Shown here: piece after piece, positions 38,445-47,162 of the stretch
Position numbering within the stretch: the stretch's first letter is position 1
Layout: each line of letters opens with the position of its first letter
NCBI RefSeq assembly: GCF_000020325.1
Contig: NC_010730.1
Span: 732,001-796,000, forward strand
Direction: 5' to 3'
DNA: 64,000 nucleotides
From: Sulfurihydrogenibium sp. YO3AOP1
GTDB lineage: Bacteria > Aquificota > Aquificia > Aquificales > Hydrogenothermaceae
The notes under the pieces: generated by a model
The model's input: only the letters and a program-made list of their open reading frames with translations
The model's database searches: none
Told to the model about the DNA's origin: nothing
Position numbers and translations under genes: made by a program

Positions 38445-38497
38445 TTAAAATTTCTTAACAAAAAATTAATAAAAAATAAACATTTTCATAGTATCAT
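38445..38497 (+). promoter_or_regulatory. Pho-box-like operator and promoter for pstS
   Basis: TTAA (38445), N6, TTAAC (38455), a third TTAA near 38466, and a -10 TATCAT at 38492-38497, exactly 47 bases after the first TTAA. The sequence between diverges from the other boxes, but the spacing is retained. Confidence 0.6.
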
Positions 38498-38526
38498 AAT
38501 CTTAAAAATTTAACGGAGGTAAAAAG

Positions 38527-39537
38527 ATGAAAGTTAAAGGCTTGAAAAAGCTTGCAATAGCTGGAATTTTAGCAACATCTACCGCAGCATTAGCGGGAAT
38601 TACAATTACAGGTGCAGGTGCAACATTCCCATATCCAATTTACTCTGCTTGGGCTTATGCATATGAAAAAGCAACAGGAAACAAAGTTAACTATCAATCA
38701 ATTGGTTCTGGTGGTGGTATCAGACAGATCGAAAACAGAACAGTAGACTTTGGTGCATCAGACGCTCCATTAACACCAGAAGAATTAAACCAAAAGAAAT
38801 TACTCCAATTCCCGGCAGTAATCGGTGGAGTAGTTCCAACTTACAACCTACCAGAAGTAAAACAGCCTCTTAACTTTGACGGGAAAGCTCTCTGTTATAT
38901 ATATATGGGTAAAATCACTAAATGGAATGACCCATACTTACAACAATTAAACCCTGGCGTAAATTTACCAGATAGACCAATTACAGTAGTTCACAGGTCT
39001 GATGGTTCTGGTACAACTTGGATCTGGACTAACTACTTATCAAAAGTTTGTCCAGAGTGGAAAGAAAAGGTTGGATACGGAACATCTGTTAACTGGCCAA
39101 CTGGTGTAGGCGGAAAAGGAAACGAAGGTGTAGCTAACTACACTAAGAGAATGAGAGGAGCAATAGGATACGTAGAATATATCTATGCAAAACAAAACAA
39201 TATGCCTGCTGGAAAAGTTAAAAACAGAGAAGGAAACTTTGTTGCTCCATCTATGGAAAGCTTCCAAGCAGCAGCTGCTAACGCTAAATGGGACAAAAAG
39301 AAACATTTCTACGAAGTATTAACAGACCAACCGGGTAAAAATTCATACCCAATATCTGGAGCTACATTTATTTTACTGGCAAAAGATAGACCAGAAAACT
39401 CAAAAAAAGCAGTTATGTTCTTTGACTGGGCATTTACAAAAGGAGATCAAGAAGCTGCAAGATTAAACTATATCCCATTACCACAAAACGTGAAAGATTT
39501 AATCAGATCATACTGGAAAGAAAATGGATTGATGTAA
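38527..39537 (+). CDS. pstS: Phosphate ABC transporter substrate-binding protein PstS
   Basis: The 336-residue periplasmic protein has a signal peptide (LKKLAIAGILATSTAALAG). Phosphate-binding elements of PstS follow: GAGATFPYPIYSAWA, SIGSGGGIRQIENRTVDFGA, VHRSDGSGTTWIWTNYLS and GYVEYIYAKQ. It captures phosphate for PstCAB. A terminator lies 30 bases after the stop, so pstS is transcribed apart from pstCAB, as expected for a protein needed in excess. Ribosome site ACGGAGG. Confidence 0.95.
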   Translation: MKVKGLKKLAIAGILATSTAALAGITITGAGATFPYPIYSAWAYAYEKATGNKVNYQSIGSGGGIRQIENRTVDFGASDAPLTPEELNQKKLLQFPAVIGGVVPTYNLPEVKQPLNFDGKALCYIYMGKITKWNDPYLQQLNPGVNLPDRPITVVHRSDGSGTTWIWTNYLSKVCPEWKEKVGYGTSVNWPTGVGGKGNEGVANYTKRMRGAIGYVEYIYAKQNNMPAGKVKNREGNFVAPSMESFQAAAANAKWDKKKHFYEVLTDQPGKNSYPISGATFILLAKDRPENSKKAVMFFDWAFTKGDQEAARLNYIPLPQNVKDLIRSYWKENGLM

Positions 39538-39566
39538 TACTTTTCTCATGTCTAACCTCCAATTTT

Positions 39567-39600
39567 GCCCTACCTCTAAAAAGGTGGGGCTTTTTGTTTT
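39567..39600 (+). terminator. Intrinsic terminator after pstS
   Basis: GCCCTACCT at 39567-39575 pairs with AGGTGGGGC at 39582-39590 (one G-T pair) around six bases, followed by TTTTTGTTTT. Confidence 0.88.
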
Positions 39601-39671
39601 TAAGAATTTTGTTTTTAAGAATAAGTAATCCTATTGTTTTCTTTATACATAAAAGCGTTCTATTTTTTAAG

Positions 39672-39945
39672 TTGTAGAATGTATATGTAAATATGACCTT
39701 ACCTTTGCCCAACCTTAGGATTTTAGAAGGAATCTCTTCTTTTGATTTTTTTAATAGAAAACAGGAGATTCTTCGCTGTCGCTCAGAATGACACTATTGG
39801 CAGCTTCCTGTCATCATGAGGACTTTAGTCCGAAGGATCTTCTTTTTGGGTTTTTTAATATAAAAATACGAGATTCTTTGCACGCTGTAGGAGTATGATA
39901 AGAAAGGTGAGAATGTATACTTTTTAATTTCTCACCCCGACGTGT
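39672..39945. repeat. Composite repeat block between pstS and pstC (39538-40021)
   Basis: Units lie at 39764-39792, 39810-39841 and 39869-39898. A leading module at 39672-39705 (GTTGTAGAATGTATATG then CCTTACCTTTG) recurs at 57103-57137. A trailing module ATTTCTCACCCCGACG (39928-39945) recurs beside other copies. No gene is visible in this 484-base gap and no Pho-box-like site precedes pstC. Confidence 0.82.
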
Positions 39946-40021
39946 ATTTAATTTATAATTTTATACAAAAATTTTTATACAAAAATTTATATGACAAACA
40001 GTAAAGTAAGGAGCTTAAAGG

Positions 40022-40972
40022 ATGGAAAATACAGCACTAAAAAGGGCGCTTCTTGTAGAAAAACTTTTAAAAATAATACTTGGATTTGCAGCAATCTTTA
40101 TAGGCTTTATACTCCCGGTAGTTATATTCATTGTACTGTATAAAGAAGCATATCTTGCTATCCAAACCTTTGGAGTTTTAAACTTTTTAACATCTACCGA
40201 CTGGGACCCGGTCGCACTTAAATTTGGCGGGTTGGCTCCTATAGTCGGAACATTGATAGCAACATTTTTATCAACATTATTCGCTGCTCCAATCTCAATT
40301 GGTATTGCTATTTTTTTGGTTGAACTTTCACCAAACAAACTAAAACCAATCTTTTCAACTGCAATAGAGCTTTTGGCTGGAATTCCAAGCATCATTTATG
40401 GTATGTGGGGATTGTTCGTAATTGCTCCATTATTTGGTGAAAAAATAGAGCCATGGCTTCAAGCAAAGCTTGGCGGAATTCCATTAATAGGAAAGCTTTT
40501 TGAAGGTTCTCCGACAGGAATTGATGTCTTAACAACATCTCTCGTTCTTGGAATAATGATAATTCCATTTATGAGTTCTGTTGTTAAAGATGCGTTTAAT
40601 ATGGTTCCATCCATAATGAAAGAATCAGCTTATGCCCTTGGGGCTACAAAATGGGAAGTTATAAAACAAGTGATGATACCTATCACAGCGTCAAGTATTG
40701 CAGGTGGATTAATCTTATCTACCGGTAGAGCACTTGGGGAAACGATGGCTGTTACATTTTTAGCAGGAAACGTAAATCAAATACCAAAATCGCTTTTAGA
40801 CCCATTTACAACCATCACCGTTGCTTTGGCAAACCAATTTACAGAAGCAGACACAGCTATTTATCTTTCTTCTTTATATTATCTTGCATTAATACTTTTT
40901 ATAATGTCGTTTATTGTTTTATATCTTTCTAAAATTATGCTTTTGAAATTAGAAAAGAAATGGAAGGTGTAA
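40022..40972 (+). CDS. pstC: Phosphate ABC transporter permease PstC
   Basis: The 316-residue inner-membrane permease has six predicted spans, PstC-type segments GLAPIVGTLIATFLSTLFAA, ELLAGIPSIIYGMWG, and the EAA loop (ESAYALGATKWEVIKQVMIP) that contacts PstB. It forms the phosphate channel with PstA. ATG 40022 follows AAGGAG. It heads the unit pstC-pstA-pstB-phoU-phoR with short gaps. Confidence 0.95.
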   Translation: MENTALKRALLVEKLLKIILGFAAIFIGFILPVVIFIVLYKEAYLAIQTFGVLNFLTSTDWDPVALKFGGLAPIVGTLIATFLSTLFAAPISIGIAIFLVELSPNKLKPIFSTAIELLAGIPSIIYGMWGLFVIAPLFGEKIEPWLQAKLGGIPLIGKLFEGSPTGIDVLTTSLVLGIMIIPFMSSVVKDAFNMVPSIMKESAYALGATKWEVIKQVMIPITASSIAGGLILSTGRALGETMAVTFLAGNVNQIPKSLLDPFTTITVALANQFTEADTAIYLSSLYYLALILFIMSFIVLYLSKIMLLKLEKKWKV

Positions 40973-40975
40973 GCT

Positions 40976-41809
40976 ATGGTTAAAAGAAAATTAGAAAATT
41001 ACATATTCCTTACATTGTCAGGTTTTTCTGCATTGCTTGGATTATTTTTCTTGTTTTGGATACTTGGAGATTTGCTTATTAACGGTTTTAAATACATAAA
41101 TTTAGATTTATTTACAAAAGACCCGGTTCCACCCGGTATGGAAGGCGGTGGATTAAAACATGCTTTTATAGGTCATTTAATCATTACTGTTCTTGGAACT
41201 ATGATAGGAACGCCTATTGGAATATTAGCCGGTATATTCTTTGCTGAGTATGGTCAAAACTCAAAAGTGTTCAAAATTGCAAGAAATATAGTTGATATAA
41301 TGGTAAGTAATCCATCTATCGTTATAGGTGCAGTAGTTTATGCGATACTTGTTTATCCGGTTGGTCATTTTATGGGAATAGCTGGTTCTGTAGCGCTTGC
41401 ATTGCTTATGATACCGGTTATAGTAATCACAACTGATGAGATGATGAAATTAGTTCCAAGGGAAACAAGAGAAGCAGCATATGCCCTTGGAGCTCAGCCA
41501 TGGCAGGTTAGCTTTCAAGTAGTTTTAAAAGCTGCAAAAGTAGGAGTTTTAACAGGTGTAATTCTTGGAGTAGCAAGAATATCCGGAGAAACTGCACCAT
41601 TATTATTTACATCTTTTAATAACAACTTTACAACTTACGATATCACGCAACCGACGGCATCTTTAACAGTTACAGTCTTTCAATACGCCATGGGACCATA
41701 CGACGAATGGCACAGACAAGCATGGGCAGCATCTTTCATTCTTACGTTCTTCGTATTGATTGCATCAATCACAGCAAGATACTTAATCCAAAGGAAAAAA
41801 CACTCTTAG
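40976..41809 (+). CDS. pstA: Phosphate ABC transporter permease PstA
   Basis: The 277-residue permease partner of PstC has six spans, with HAFIGHLIITVLGTMIGTPI, VDIMVSNPSIVIGAVVYAI, the EAA loop REAAYALGAQPWQVSFQV, and RISGETAPLLFTSF. It starts three bases after the pstC stop. Length is normal. Confidence 0.95.
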   Translation: MVKRKLENYIFLTLSGFSALLGLFFLFWILGDLLINGFKYINLDLFTKDPVPPGMEGGGLKHAFIGHLIITVLGTMIGTPIGILAGIFFAEYGQNSKVFKIARNIVDIMVSNPSIVIGAVVYAILVYPVGHFMGIAGSVALALLMIPVIVITTDEMMKLVPRETREAAYALGAQPWQVSFQVVLKAAKVGVLTGVILGVARISGETAPLLFTSFNNNFTTYDITQPTASLTVTVFQYAMGPYDEWHRQAWAASFILTFFVLIASITARYLIQRKKHS

Positions 41810-41822
41810 GAGGCAAACATAA

Positions 41823-42587
41823 ATGTCTGAAAATGTAAAATTACAAGTCAAAAATCTAAATTTTTATTATGCTGGCAATAAACAGGCTTTAAAAAATATA
41901 AACATGCCGGTTTATGAAAAAAAAGTTACAGCACTAATTGGACCATCCGGATGTGGTAAAACTACACTGCTTAGATGTTTTAACAGAATGCATGACTTAT
42001 ACCCGGGTAACAGATACGAAGGAGAAATAATATTTGAAGGTAAAAACATTCTTGCAAAGGATGTAGATTTAATGATTTTAAGAAGTAAAATCGGTATGGT
42101 ATTCCAAAAACCAACACCGTTTCCAATGTCTATATTTGACAACGTCGCATATGGACTTAGGCTTCAAGGAATTAAAAACAAAACAGAGCTGCAAGACAGA
42201 GTTGAAAAAGCTTTAAAAGATGCTGCAATCTGGGACGAAGTAAAAGATAGACTTAATGCATCAGCTTTTTCTTTGTCAGGTGGTCAGCAACAAAGATTAT
42301 GTATAGCAAGAGCAATAGCAGTAAAACCAGAAGTCATACTATTTGACGAGCCAACATCAGCACTTGACCCAATATCAACATCAAAGATAGAAGAGCTTAT
42401 AGTTGAATTAAAGAAAAATCATACAATAATTATTGTTACCCACAACATGCAACAGGCAGCAAGGGTTTCAGACTACACTGCATTTATGTATCTTGGAGAG
42501 CTTATTGAATTTGATTTAACAGATATTATATTCACTAAACCAAGCAAAAAACTCACAGAAGATTATGTTTCAGGTAAATTTGGTTAA
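41823..42587 (+). CDS. pstB: Phosphate ABC transporter ATP-binding protein PstB
   Basis: The 254-residue ATPase has Walker [11 protein letters not shown]-loop KPTPFPMS, signature LSGGQQQR, Walker [14 protein letters not shown] and switch His in [11 protein letters not shown]. All are intact. It drives PstCA and is thought to signal with PhoU to PhoR. Ribosome site TAGGAGG precedes ATG 41823. Confidence 0.96.
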   Translation: MSENVKLQVKNLNFYYAGNKQALKNINMPVYEKKVTALIGPSGCGKTTLLRCFNRMHDLYPGNRYEGEIIFEGKNILAKDVDLMILRSKIGMVFQKPTPFPMSIFDNVAYGLRLQGIKNKTELQDRVEKALKDAAIWDEVKDRLNASAFSLSGGQQQRLCIARAIAVKPEVILFDEPTSALDPISTSKIEELIVELKKNHTIIIVTHNMQQAARVSDYTAFMYLGELIEFDLTDIIFTKPSKKLTEDYVSGKFG

Positions 42588-42623
42588 TAAAAAAATCGAA
42601 AACTCTATGAAGGAGGATGTTAA

Positions 42624-43289
42624 ATGTTAATAGAACCAAGATTAAATGAAATCAAAGAAAGGCTTTTAAAAATGGCTGAAATTGTAGAAAACATGATAGA
42701 TAACTCAATAAAAGCTATCATAGAGCATAACCCGAGGTATTTAAAATATGTTGAAGAAAATGAAAACATAGTTGACCAGATGGAAGTAGAAAATGAATCA
42801 TTGATAATAACAACCATGGCAAGATATCAGCCGGAGGCAAAGTATTTAAGAATGCTCGCAATGGACTTGTTTGTAAACAGAGACCTTGAAAGAATAGGAG
42901 ACCATGCAGAAAATATAAAAGAACATGCCCAGTCTATATTAACAAAACCAAAGTTAAAAGAATATGTAGATTTACCAAAAATGACTGAGTTAACAATACA
43001 AATGCTTAAAGATGCAATAAAAGCTTTTGCAGAAAATGATACAAATCTTGCAAGAGATGTAATAAAGAGAGACGACATAATAGATGCATTAGAAGACCAG
43101 ATAATAAGAGAGTTATACACTTACATGGTAGAAGACCCATCAACAATAAAAGTTGGATTAAGACTTATAGACGTTGTTAAAAACATAGAAAGAGTTGCAG
43201 ACATAGCAACAAACTTAGCAGAAGAAGTTATTTACATGAAAGAAGGAAAAATGCTAAGACATCAGGAATTAGACGAAAATGGAAAGTAA
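42624..43289 (+). CDS. phoU: Phosphate signalling regulator PhoU
   Basis: The 221-residue all-helical protein is made of two similar three-helix repeats with the metal-binding patterns MAMDLFVNRDLERIGDHAEN and LRLIDVVKNIERVADIATNL. PhoU links the Pst transporter to the PhoR kinase and represses the Pho response when phosphate is ample. It overlaps phoR by 11 bases. Ribosome site GAAGGAGG. Confidence 0.95.
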   Translation: MLIEPRLNEIKERLLKMAEIVENMIDNSIKAIIEHNPRYLKYVEENENIVDQMEVENESLIITTMARYQPEAKYLRMLAMDLFVNRDLERIGDHAENIKEHAQSILTKPKLKEYVDLPKMTELTIQMLKDAIKAFAENDTNLARDVIKRDDIIDALEDQIIRELYTYMVEDPSTIKVGLRLIDVVKNIERVADIATNLAEEVIYMKEGKMLRHQELDENGK

Positions 43290-44292
43290 TACCCTAAAAG
43301 ACCAGCATTTAGATTATGAAATACTAATAAGTTTTCTTGACTATTTAAAAGAAGGCGTCATTGTCGTTGATGAAAATAAAAATATCTTATTTGTAAATAG
43401 ATTTGCACAGAGATTTTTAAATACTCCAGATTACGAAGGTAAACATTTTAAAGAAGTTATAAATGATAATTATCTTTATTCTATAATTTCCCATGAATAC
43501 GATAAAGACACAAAGTTAGAAGTAAATATAGATAGTAGTAAATACTTGGTAAATGTATATCACATTAAAGGCAAAAAAATAATTCATCTGCAAGATATAA
43601 CGCCATTTGAGATCTACAAACAAGCAAAGAAAGACTTTGTATCTAACGTATCTCATGAATTAAAAACTCCAATCTCTGTTTTAAAGTCTGCTATGGAAAC
43701 AATAGAAGAGGAAATAAAAGACTCTAACATCCTGAAATTTGTAGACATGGCAAAAAAAAGAATAAATCAAATGGACTCTCTCATAAACGACCTTCTTATA
43801 CTTGCAAGACTCGAATCTCAAGAAGATTTGGTAAACAAGAAAAAATATTTATTATACAAACAAGTTGAAGACATCTTTGAAGATTTGCAACATTTAACAA
43901 AAGATAAGAACATAAAACTTAAAAATAATGTTCCCAAAGATTTTGAAGTTTATGCAGACGAACAAAAATTAAGCATAGCACTAAAAAATTTAATTGAAAA
44001 TGCAATAAAATATAACGTTCAAAACGGCACAGTAGAAGTAAATGCAAAAACTGATGGAAAGTATGACATTATAAGCGTTATAGATACAGGCATAGGAATA
44101 CCACCAGAATCAATTCCTCTTGTGTTTGAAAGATTTTACAGAGTTGATAAATCAAGAAGTAGGAACATCGGCGGAACAGGTTTAGGGCTATCTATCGTTA
44201 AACACATCACAGAAGCCCATAAAGGCAAAGTATGGGTAGAAAGTCAAGTAGGAAAAGGAAGTAAATTTTATATTAAAATACCAAAAACGTGA
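43279..44292 (+). CDS. phoR: PhoR-like histidine kinase without membrane segments
   Basis: The 337-residue kinase has a PAS domain (about 15-100; LDYLKEGVIVVDENKNILFV), a HisKA dimerisation domain (FVSNVSHELKTPISVLKS, phospho-His126), and a HATPase domain (LIENAIKYNV, DTGIGIP, FERFYRVDKSRSR, GGTGLGLSIVKH). The usual PhoR N-terminal membrane anchor is absent; the start overlaps phoU by 11 bases and no longer start exists in that frame context. It probably reads phosphate through PstB/PhoU. No phoB-type OmpR-family regulator lies in the window. Confidence 0.9.
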   Translation: MESNTLKDQHLDYEILISFLDYLKEGVIVVDENKNILFVNRFAQRFLNTPDYEGKHFKEVINDNYLYSIISHEYDKDTKLEVNIDSSKYLVNVYHIKGKKIIHLQDITPFEIYKQAKKDFVSNVSHELKTPISVLKSAMETIEEEIKDSNILKFVDMAKKRINQMDSLINDLLILARLESQEDLVNKKKYLLYKQVEDIFEDLQHLTKDKNIKLKNNVPKDFEVYADEQKLSIALKNLIENAIKYNVQNGTVEVNAKTDGKYDIISVIDTGIGIPPESIPLVFERFYRVDKSRSRNIGGTGLGLSIVKHITEAHKGKVWVESQVGKGSKFYIKIPKT

Positions 44293-44395
44293 TCCTTCGG
44301 ATTAAAGTCCGCAGGATGACAGGAAACCACTAGTGAGTCATTCTGATTGAAGCGAAGGATCTCCTGTTTTTCCTGGATTTCTCATCCTAAGTATA
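44291..44395. repeat. Inverted palindromic repeat pair after phoR
   Basis: Units lie at 44291-44320, starting at the phoR stop codon, and 44337-44364, followed by GGATTTCTCATCC (44374-44386), the recurring flanking module. The pair may also act as a transcription end. Confidence 0.8.
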
Positions 44396-44458
44396 CTTCT
44401 TATTTATTAAAACATTCAAATATCTTAATAATTACAAAAACCCCCATTAAGTTAGTGT

Positions 44459-44487
44459 TTGACAACTTTGTATTTTTTGTATTGAAT
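44459..44487 (+). promoter_or_regulatory. Probable promoter for the FadL-like gene
   Basis: TTGACA at 44459-44464, 17-base spacer, TTGAAT at 44482-44487. The start codon is 37 bases on with AGAAGGAGG between. Confidence 0.5.
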
Positions 44488-44523
44488 ATATGCAAATATA
44501 TTTTTTAGAAGGAGGTTAGTATT

Positions 44524-45831
44524 ATGAGAAAAGTTTTAGCGTCAGCTGCAATTCTTGCAGTAGCAGGGTCTGCAATGGCAACAAACGGAGATAACATGAT
44601 AGGTGTTACTCCAGCATCTGAAGCGATGGGTGGTCTTGGTGTTGGTATGCCAATTGGCTCTGTTGATTCAATCTTTAGAAACCCAGCATGGATGAACTCA
44701 GAAAAAGGCTTTACTGTCAGCTTTGGTGGTATTTTATTTATGCCAGATGTTAAGGGAAGATACAATGGTCAAAACTCGGGTGATACTGGATATGTTTCCT
44801 CAAGAGCAAACTTCTTTACTGTTCCAGAGATAGGAATTACAAACAGAATAAATGATCAAGTGGTTGTTGGTATTGCTGCATACGGTGTTTCTGGTATGGG
44901 TGTAGATTATAGGGATAAAGACCCGAGATTAGCAAATATGCATACGACTTTACAGTTTATGAGAATTATTCCAGCTGTTTCTTATCAAGTAAACCCTAAT
45001 TTATCTGTTGGTGTAGGACTTGATTTAGCATGGGGTTCTCTTGATATGGGTGCTAATATGTGTGTAGATTTAAATCAAAATGGGTTAATTGATCCAAATG
45101 AATGCTTTAATGCAGGCGGAGGTCAGTCATCTTCTTATGGTGTAGGCGCACAATTAGGTATAGGTTATAAAGTTGGAGATTTAACAGTAGGTTTTAACTA
45201 TCAATCCCCTGTATCTATGAAATACAAGCATGTATTTGATACTAATGGCGATGGTTCATATGAAGACCTAAAATTACAACAACCTCAAGAAGTTGCAGCT
45301 GGTATTGGTTATAAAGTATTACCAAACTTAAAAGTTGGTTTAGATTTAAGATGGATTAACTGGTCTGATGCAGATGGTTATAAACAATTTAAATGGAAAG
45401 ACCAAACTGTTATAGCAGTTGGTGGTGAATATCAAGTAACTCCAGCATTAAAATTAAGAGCTGGTTATAACTATGGTAAATCTCCAATCAGAAGCTATTC
45501 TGGATTGAACGGAATGATGCCAACAAATAATATACCAAGTTTAGCACAACCTTTCCCAGACTTTAACGTTCAATGGTTCAATCTAATTGGTTTTCCGGCG
45601 ATTACAGAACACCATATTACCCTTGGTGGAAGTTATCAAGTTAGCAAACATTTTGCTATCGATTTAGCATATGTACATGCATTTGAGAAAAAAGTTGAAT
45701 CAAGTGGACAGTCTTATACGGTTGATGCAACATCAGGTAATCCTCCAACAAGGTATACACTTGAAAACGCAACAGTTGGAGCTAAAAACTCACAAAATGA
45801 AGTTGGTATAGCTTTAAGATGGTCGTTCTAA
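44524..45831 (+). CDS. FadL/OMPP1/TodX-family outer-membrane transporter
   Basis: The 435-residue protein has a signal peptide (VLASAAILAVAGSAMATNGD). A FadL-type start follows, NMIGVTPASEAMGGLGVGMP, with the S/N-terminal hatch and IFRNPAWM; the barrel strands include RIIPAVSYQVNPNLSVGVGL and VTPALKLRAGYNYGKSPIR, with a C-terminal Phe (EVGIALRWSF). The family imports hydrophobic compounds such as fatty acids or aromatics. It is followed 22 bases later by an exported SCP2-like protein, suggesting a route for a lipid-like molecule. Confidence 0.88.
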   Translation: MRKVLASAAILAVAGSAMATNGDNMIGVTPASEAMGGLGVGMPIGSVDSIFRNPAWMNSEKGFTVSFGGILFMPDVKGRYNGQNSGDTGYVSSRANFFTVPEIGITNRINDQVVVGIAAYGVSGMGVDYRDKDPRLANMHTTLQFMRIIPAVSYQVNPNLSVGVGLDLAWGSLDMGANMCVDLNQNGLIDPNECFNAGGGQSSSYGVGAQLGIGYKVGDLTVGFNYQSPVSMKYKHVFDTNGDGSYEDLKLQQPQEVAAGIGYKVLPNLKVGLDLRWINWSDADGYKQFKWKDQTVIAVGGEYQVTPALKLRAGYNYGKSPIRSYSGLNGMMPTNNIPSLAQPFPDFNVQWFNLIGFPAITEHHITLGGSYQVSKHFAIDLAYVHAFEKKVESSGQSYTVDATSGNPPTRYTLENATVGAKNSQNEVGIALRWSF

Positions 45832-45852
45832 GGTATTGGAGGTAGGGATGTT

Positions 45853-46338
45853 ATGAATAAATTAGCAGTTTTAGGGACGGTTTTGTCCCTTTCTTTTTCA
45901 AGTTTTGCAGCAGAACCGTGGATGAGTCCAAAGTGGACAGAGCAGTTTTGTGAGTATTGGAACAAAAACATGCAAACGGTCATGGCAGAATGGGCAGAAT
46001 ACAACGTAAATAAACAAAAAGGCTATAAAACAATCCAATTTTACAGAGAGAATTGCAATCCACCTAAAAAGGTTGAGGTTAGAATTAAGTATGAAAACGG
46101 AAAAGCGGTATGTATATATGGCGGCGAAGCTAAGGACCCAAATCCAGAGTTTGTTATGTACGCAACAGACGAAAACTGGAAGTCTTTAGCAAAAGGTGAA
46201 TTTGGATTTATGGGAATGGGTATTATGAAAAAGATGACATTCCAAGGTTCTAAAGTTGAAGCAATGAAATTCATGGAACCTTTCAAATCTTTCTTAATTG
46301 GTCTTGGAAAAGTTCCTCATACAGATGCTTGTCCATAA
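45853..46338 (+). CDS. Exported SCP2-like lipid-binding protein
   Basis: The 161-residue protein has a signal peptide (LAVLGTVLSLSFSSFAAEP, cleavage near 20). The mature part includes KVEVRIKYENGKAVCIYGG and FVMYATDENWKSLAKGEFG, then a helix with Met-rich GFMGMGIMKKMTFQGSKVEA and MEPFKSFL, resembling the SCP2 sterol/lipid-carrier fold. Three Cys are present (about 33, 56 and 76), plus one near the C-terminus (TDACP). ATG 45853 was chosen because the ATG five bases upstream runs directly into a stop. The neighbouring FadL-like porin suggests a periplasmic carrier role; the ligand is unknown. Confidence 0.68.
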   Translation: MNKLAVLGTVLSLSFSSFAAEPWMSPKWTEQFCEYWNKNMQTVMAEWAEYNVNKQKGYKTIQFYRENCNPPKKVEVRIKYENGKAVCIYGGEAKDPNPEFVMYATDENWKSLAKGEFGFMGMGIMKKMTFQGSKVEAMKFMEPFKSFLIGLGKVPHTDACP

Positions 46339-46350
46339 TATCTTTAAAAT

Positions 46351-46640
46351 ATCCCGAGGCTTTAAAAAGGTCTCGGGAGTCTAAATTTTCATTGATTAAG
46401 TTATTGAGCGACAGGTAAGAATCTCCGTCCTTTTATACCCTTAATCTGTCATTCTGAGCGAAGCGAAGAATCTCCTGTTTTTTCTTTTTAAATCAAAAAT
46501 CAAAAGAGGAGATCCTTCGGACCAAAGTCCTCAGGATGACACTATAGAGGGGAAAAGGCAGAGATTCTTCGCACGGCTTCAGAATGACGATTAAAAGGCT
46601 AATTAATTTTTAAACTTAGCTAAAATTTAGAACAGCCTTT
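46351..46640. repeat. Weak terminator and repeat cluster in the 46339-46825 gap
   Basis: TCCCGAG (46351-46357) pairs with CTCGGGA (46371-46377) without a good T-tract. Repeat units lie at 46403-46427 (worn), 46448-46474, 46508-46540 and 46560-46588. The last is followed by GGCTAATTAATTTTTAAAC and AGCTAAAATTTAGAACA (to 46634), a module repeated at 56248-56297. The rest of the gap is AT-rich with heptamer tracts near 46800 and no gene. Confidence 0.82.
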
Positions 46641-46825
46641 AGAGTAATTTCTTTTTCTTAACATTCTTGAATTAAATCCCTATGTACTGATTTATACTTT
46701 CTATTGCTTCTTTTATAGCATTATAAATCGAGGATATTATATTTTCATTGTTCTATTTTCTTTTCTACTTTCCTTAATGCTTAACTTCTATGCTGTTTTC
46801 TCGCCTAACTCACTTGATCATTTAC

Positions 46826-47158
46826 TCACTTGTTTAATGCCTTTTTGACAATCTCTAATCTATCTTTAACTTTCTCTATTTCTTTTTCATCTTTGAAGAA
46901 TTCTAAGACTTCTTCATCTTTAAACTCAACTTTCCCTTTTTGTTTTATAATCTCTGCAACATAGTCAGCAACTGCAAGTAATTTTTTACATCTTTTTGAT
47001 GAGTTGAATTTAACATCAGCAATTTTGCCATTTTCCTCTTTGATATAAAAACTAACCACATGACAACCGCTTTTACATTTCCCAATTTCTTTGTAATCTG
47101 AAGGAGCATCTTCTATAAAATTTTTCAATCCACTTTCAATATAATTCTTTATCTTCAT
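46826..47158 (-). CDS. NifU/IscU-like small protein
   Basis: The 110-residue protein contains KCKSGCHVVSFYIKEENGKI, then DVKFNSSKRCKKLLAVADYV, which recalls the N-terminal scaffold domain of NifU/IscU (three Cys around a dgkIxdvrF strand and a helix). The spacing differs from IscU and the usual Asp beside the first Cys is absent, so cluster assembly is uncertain. It follows thiO by four bases in a minus-strand operon. Iron-sulfur or sulfur handling would fit with thiazole synthesis, but that is inference. Confidence 0.5.
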   Translation of the reverse strand: MKIKNYIESGLKNFIEDAPSDYKEIGKCKSGCHVVSFYIKEENGKIADVKFNSSKRCKKLLAVADYVAEIIKQKGKVEFKDEEVLEFFKDEKEIEKVKDRLEIVKKALNK

Positions 47159-47162
47159 AATT

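Noticed and set aside
40000-40022. Fifth Pho-box-like site before pstC
   Set aside because: No TTAA-N6-TTAAC with a spaced -10 found; only TATACAAAAATTT repeats.
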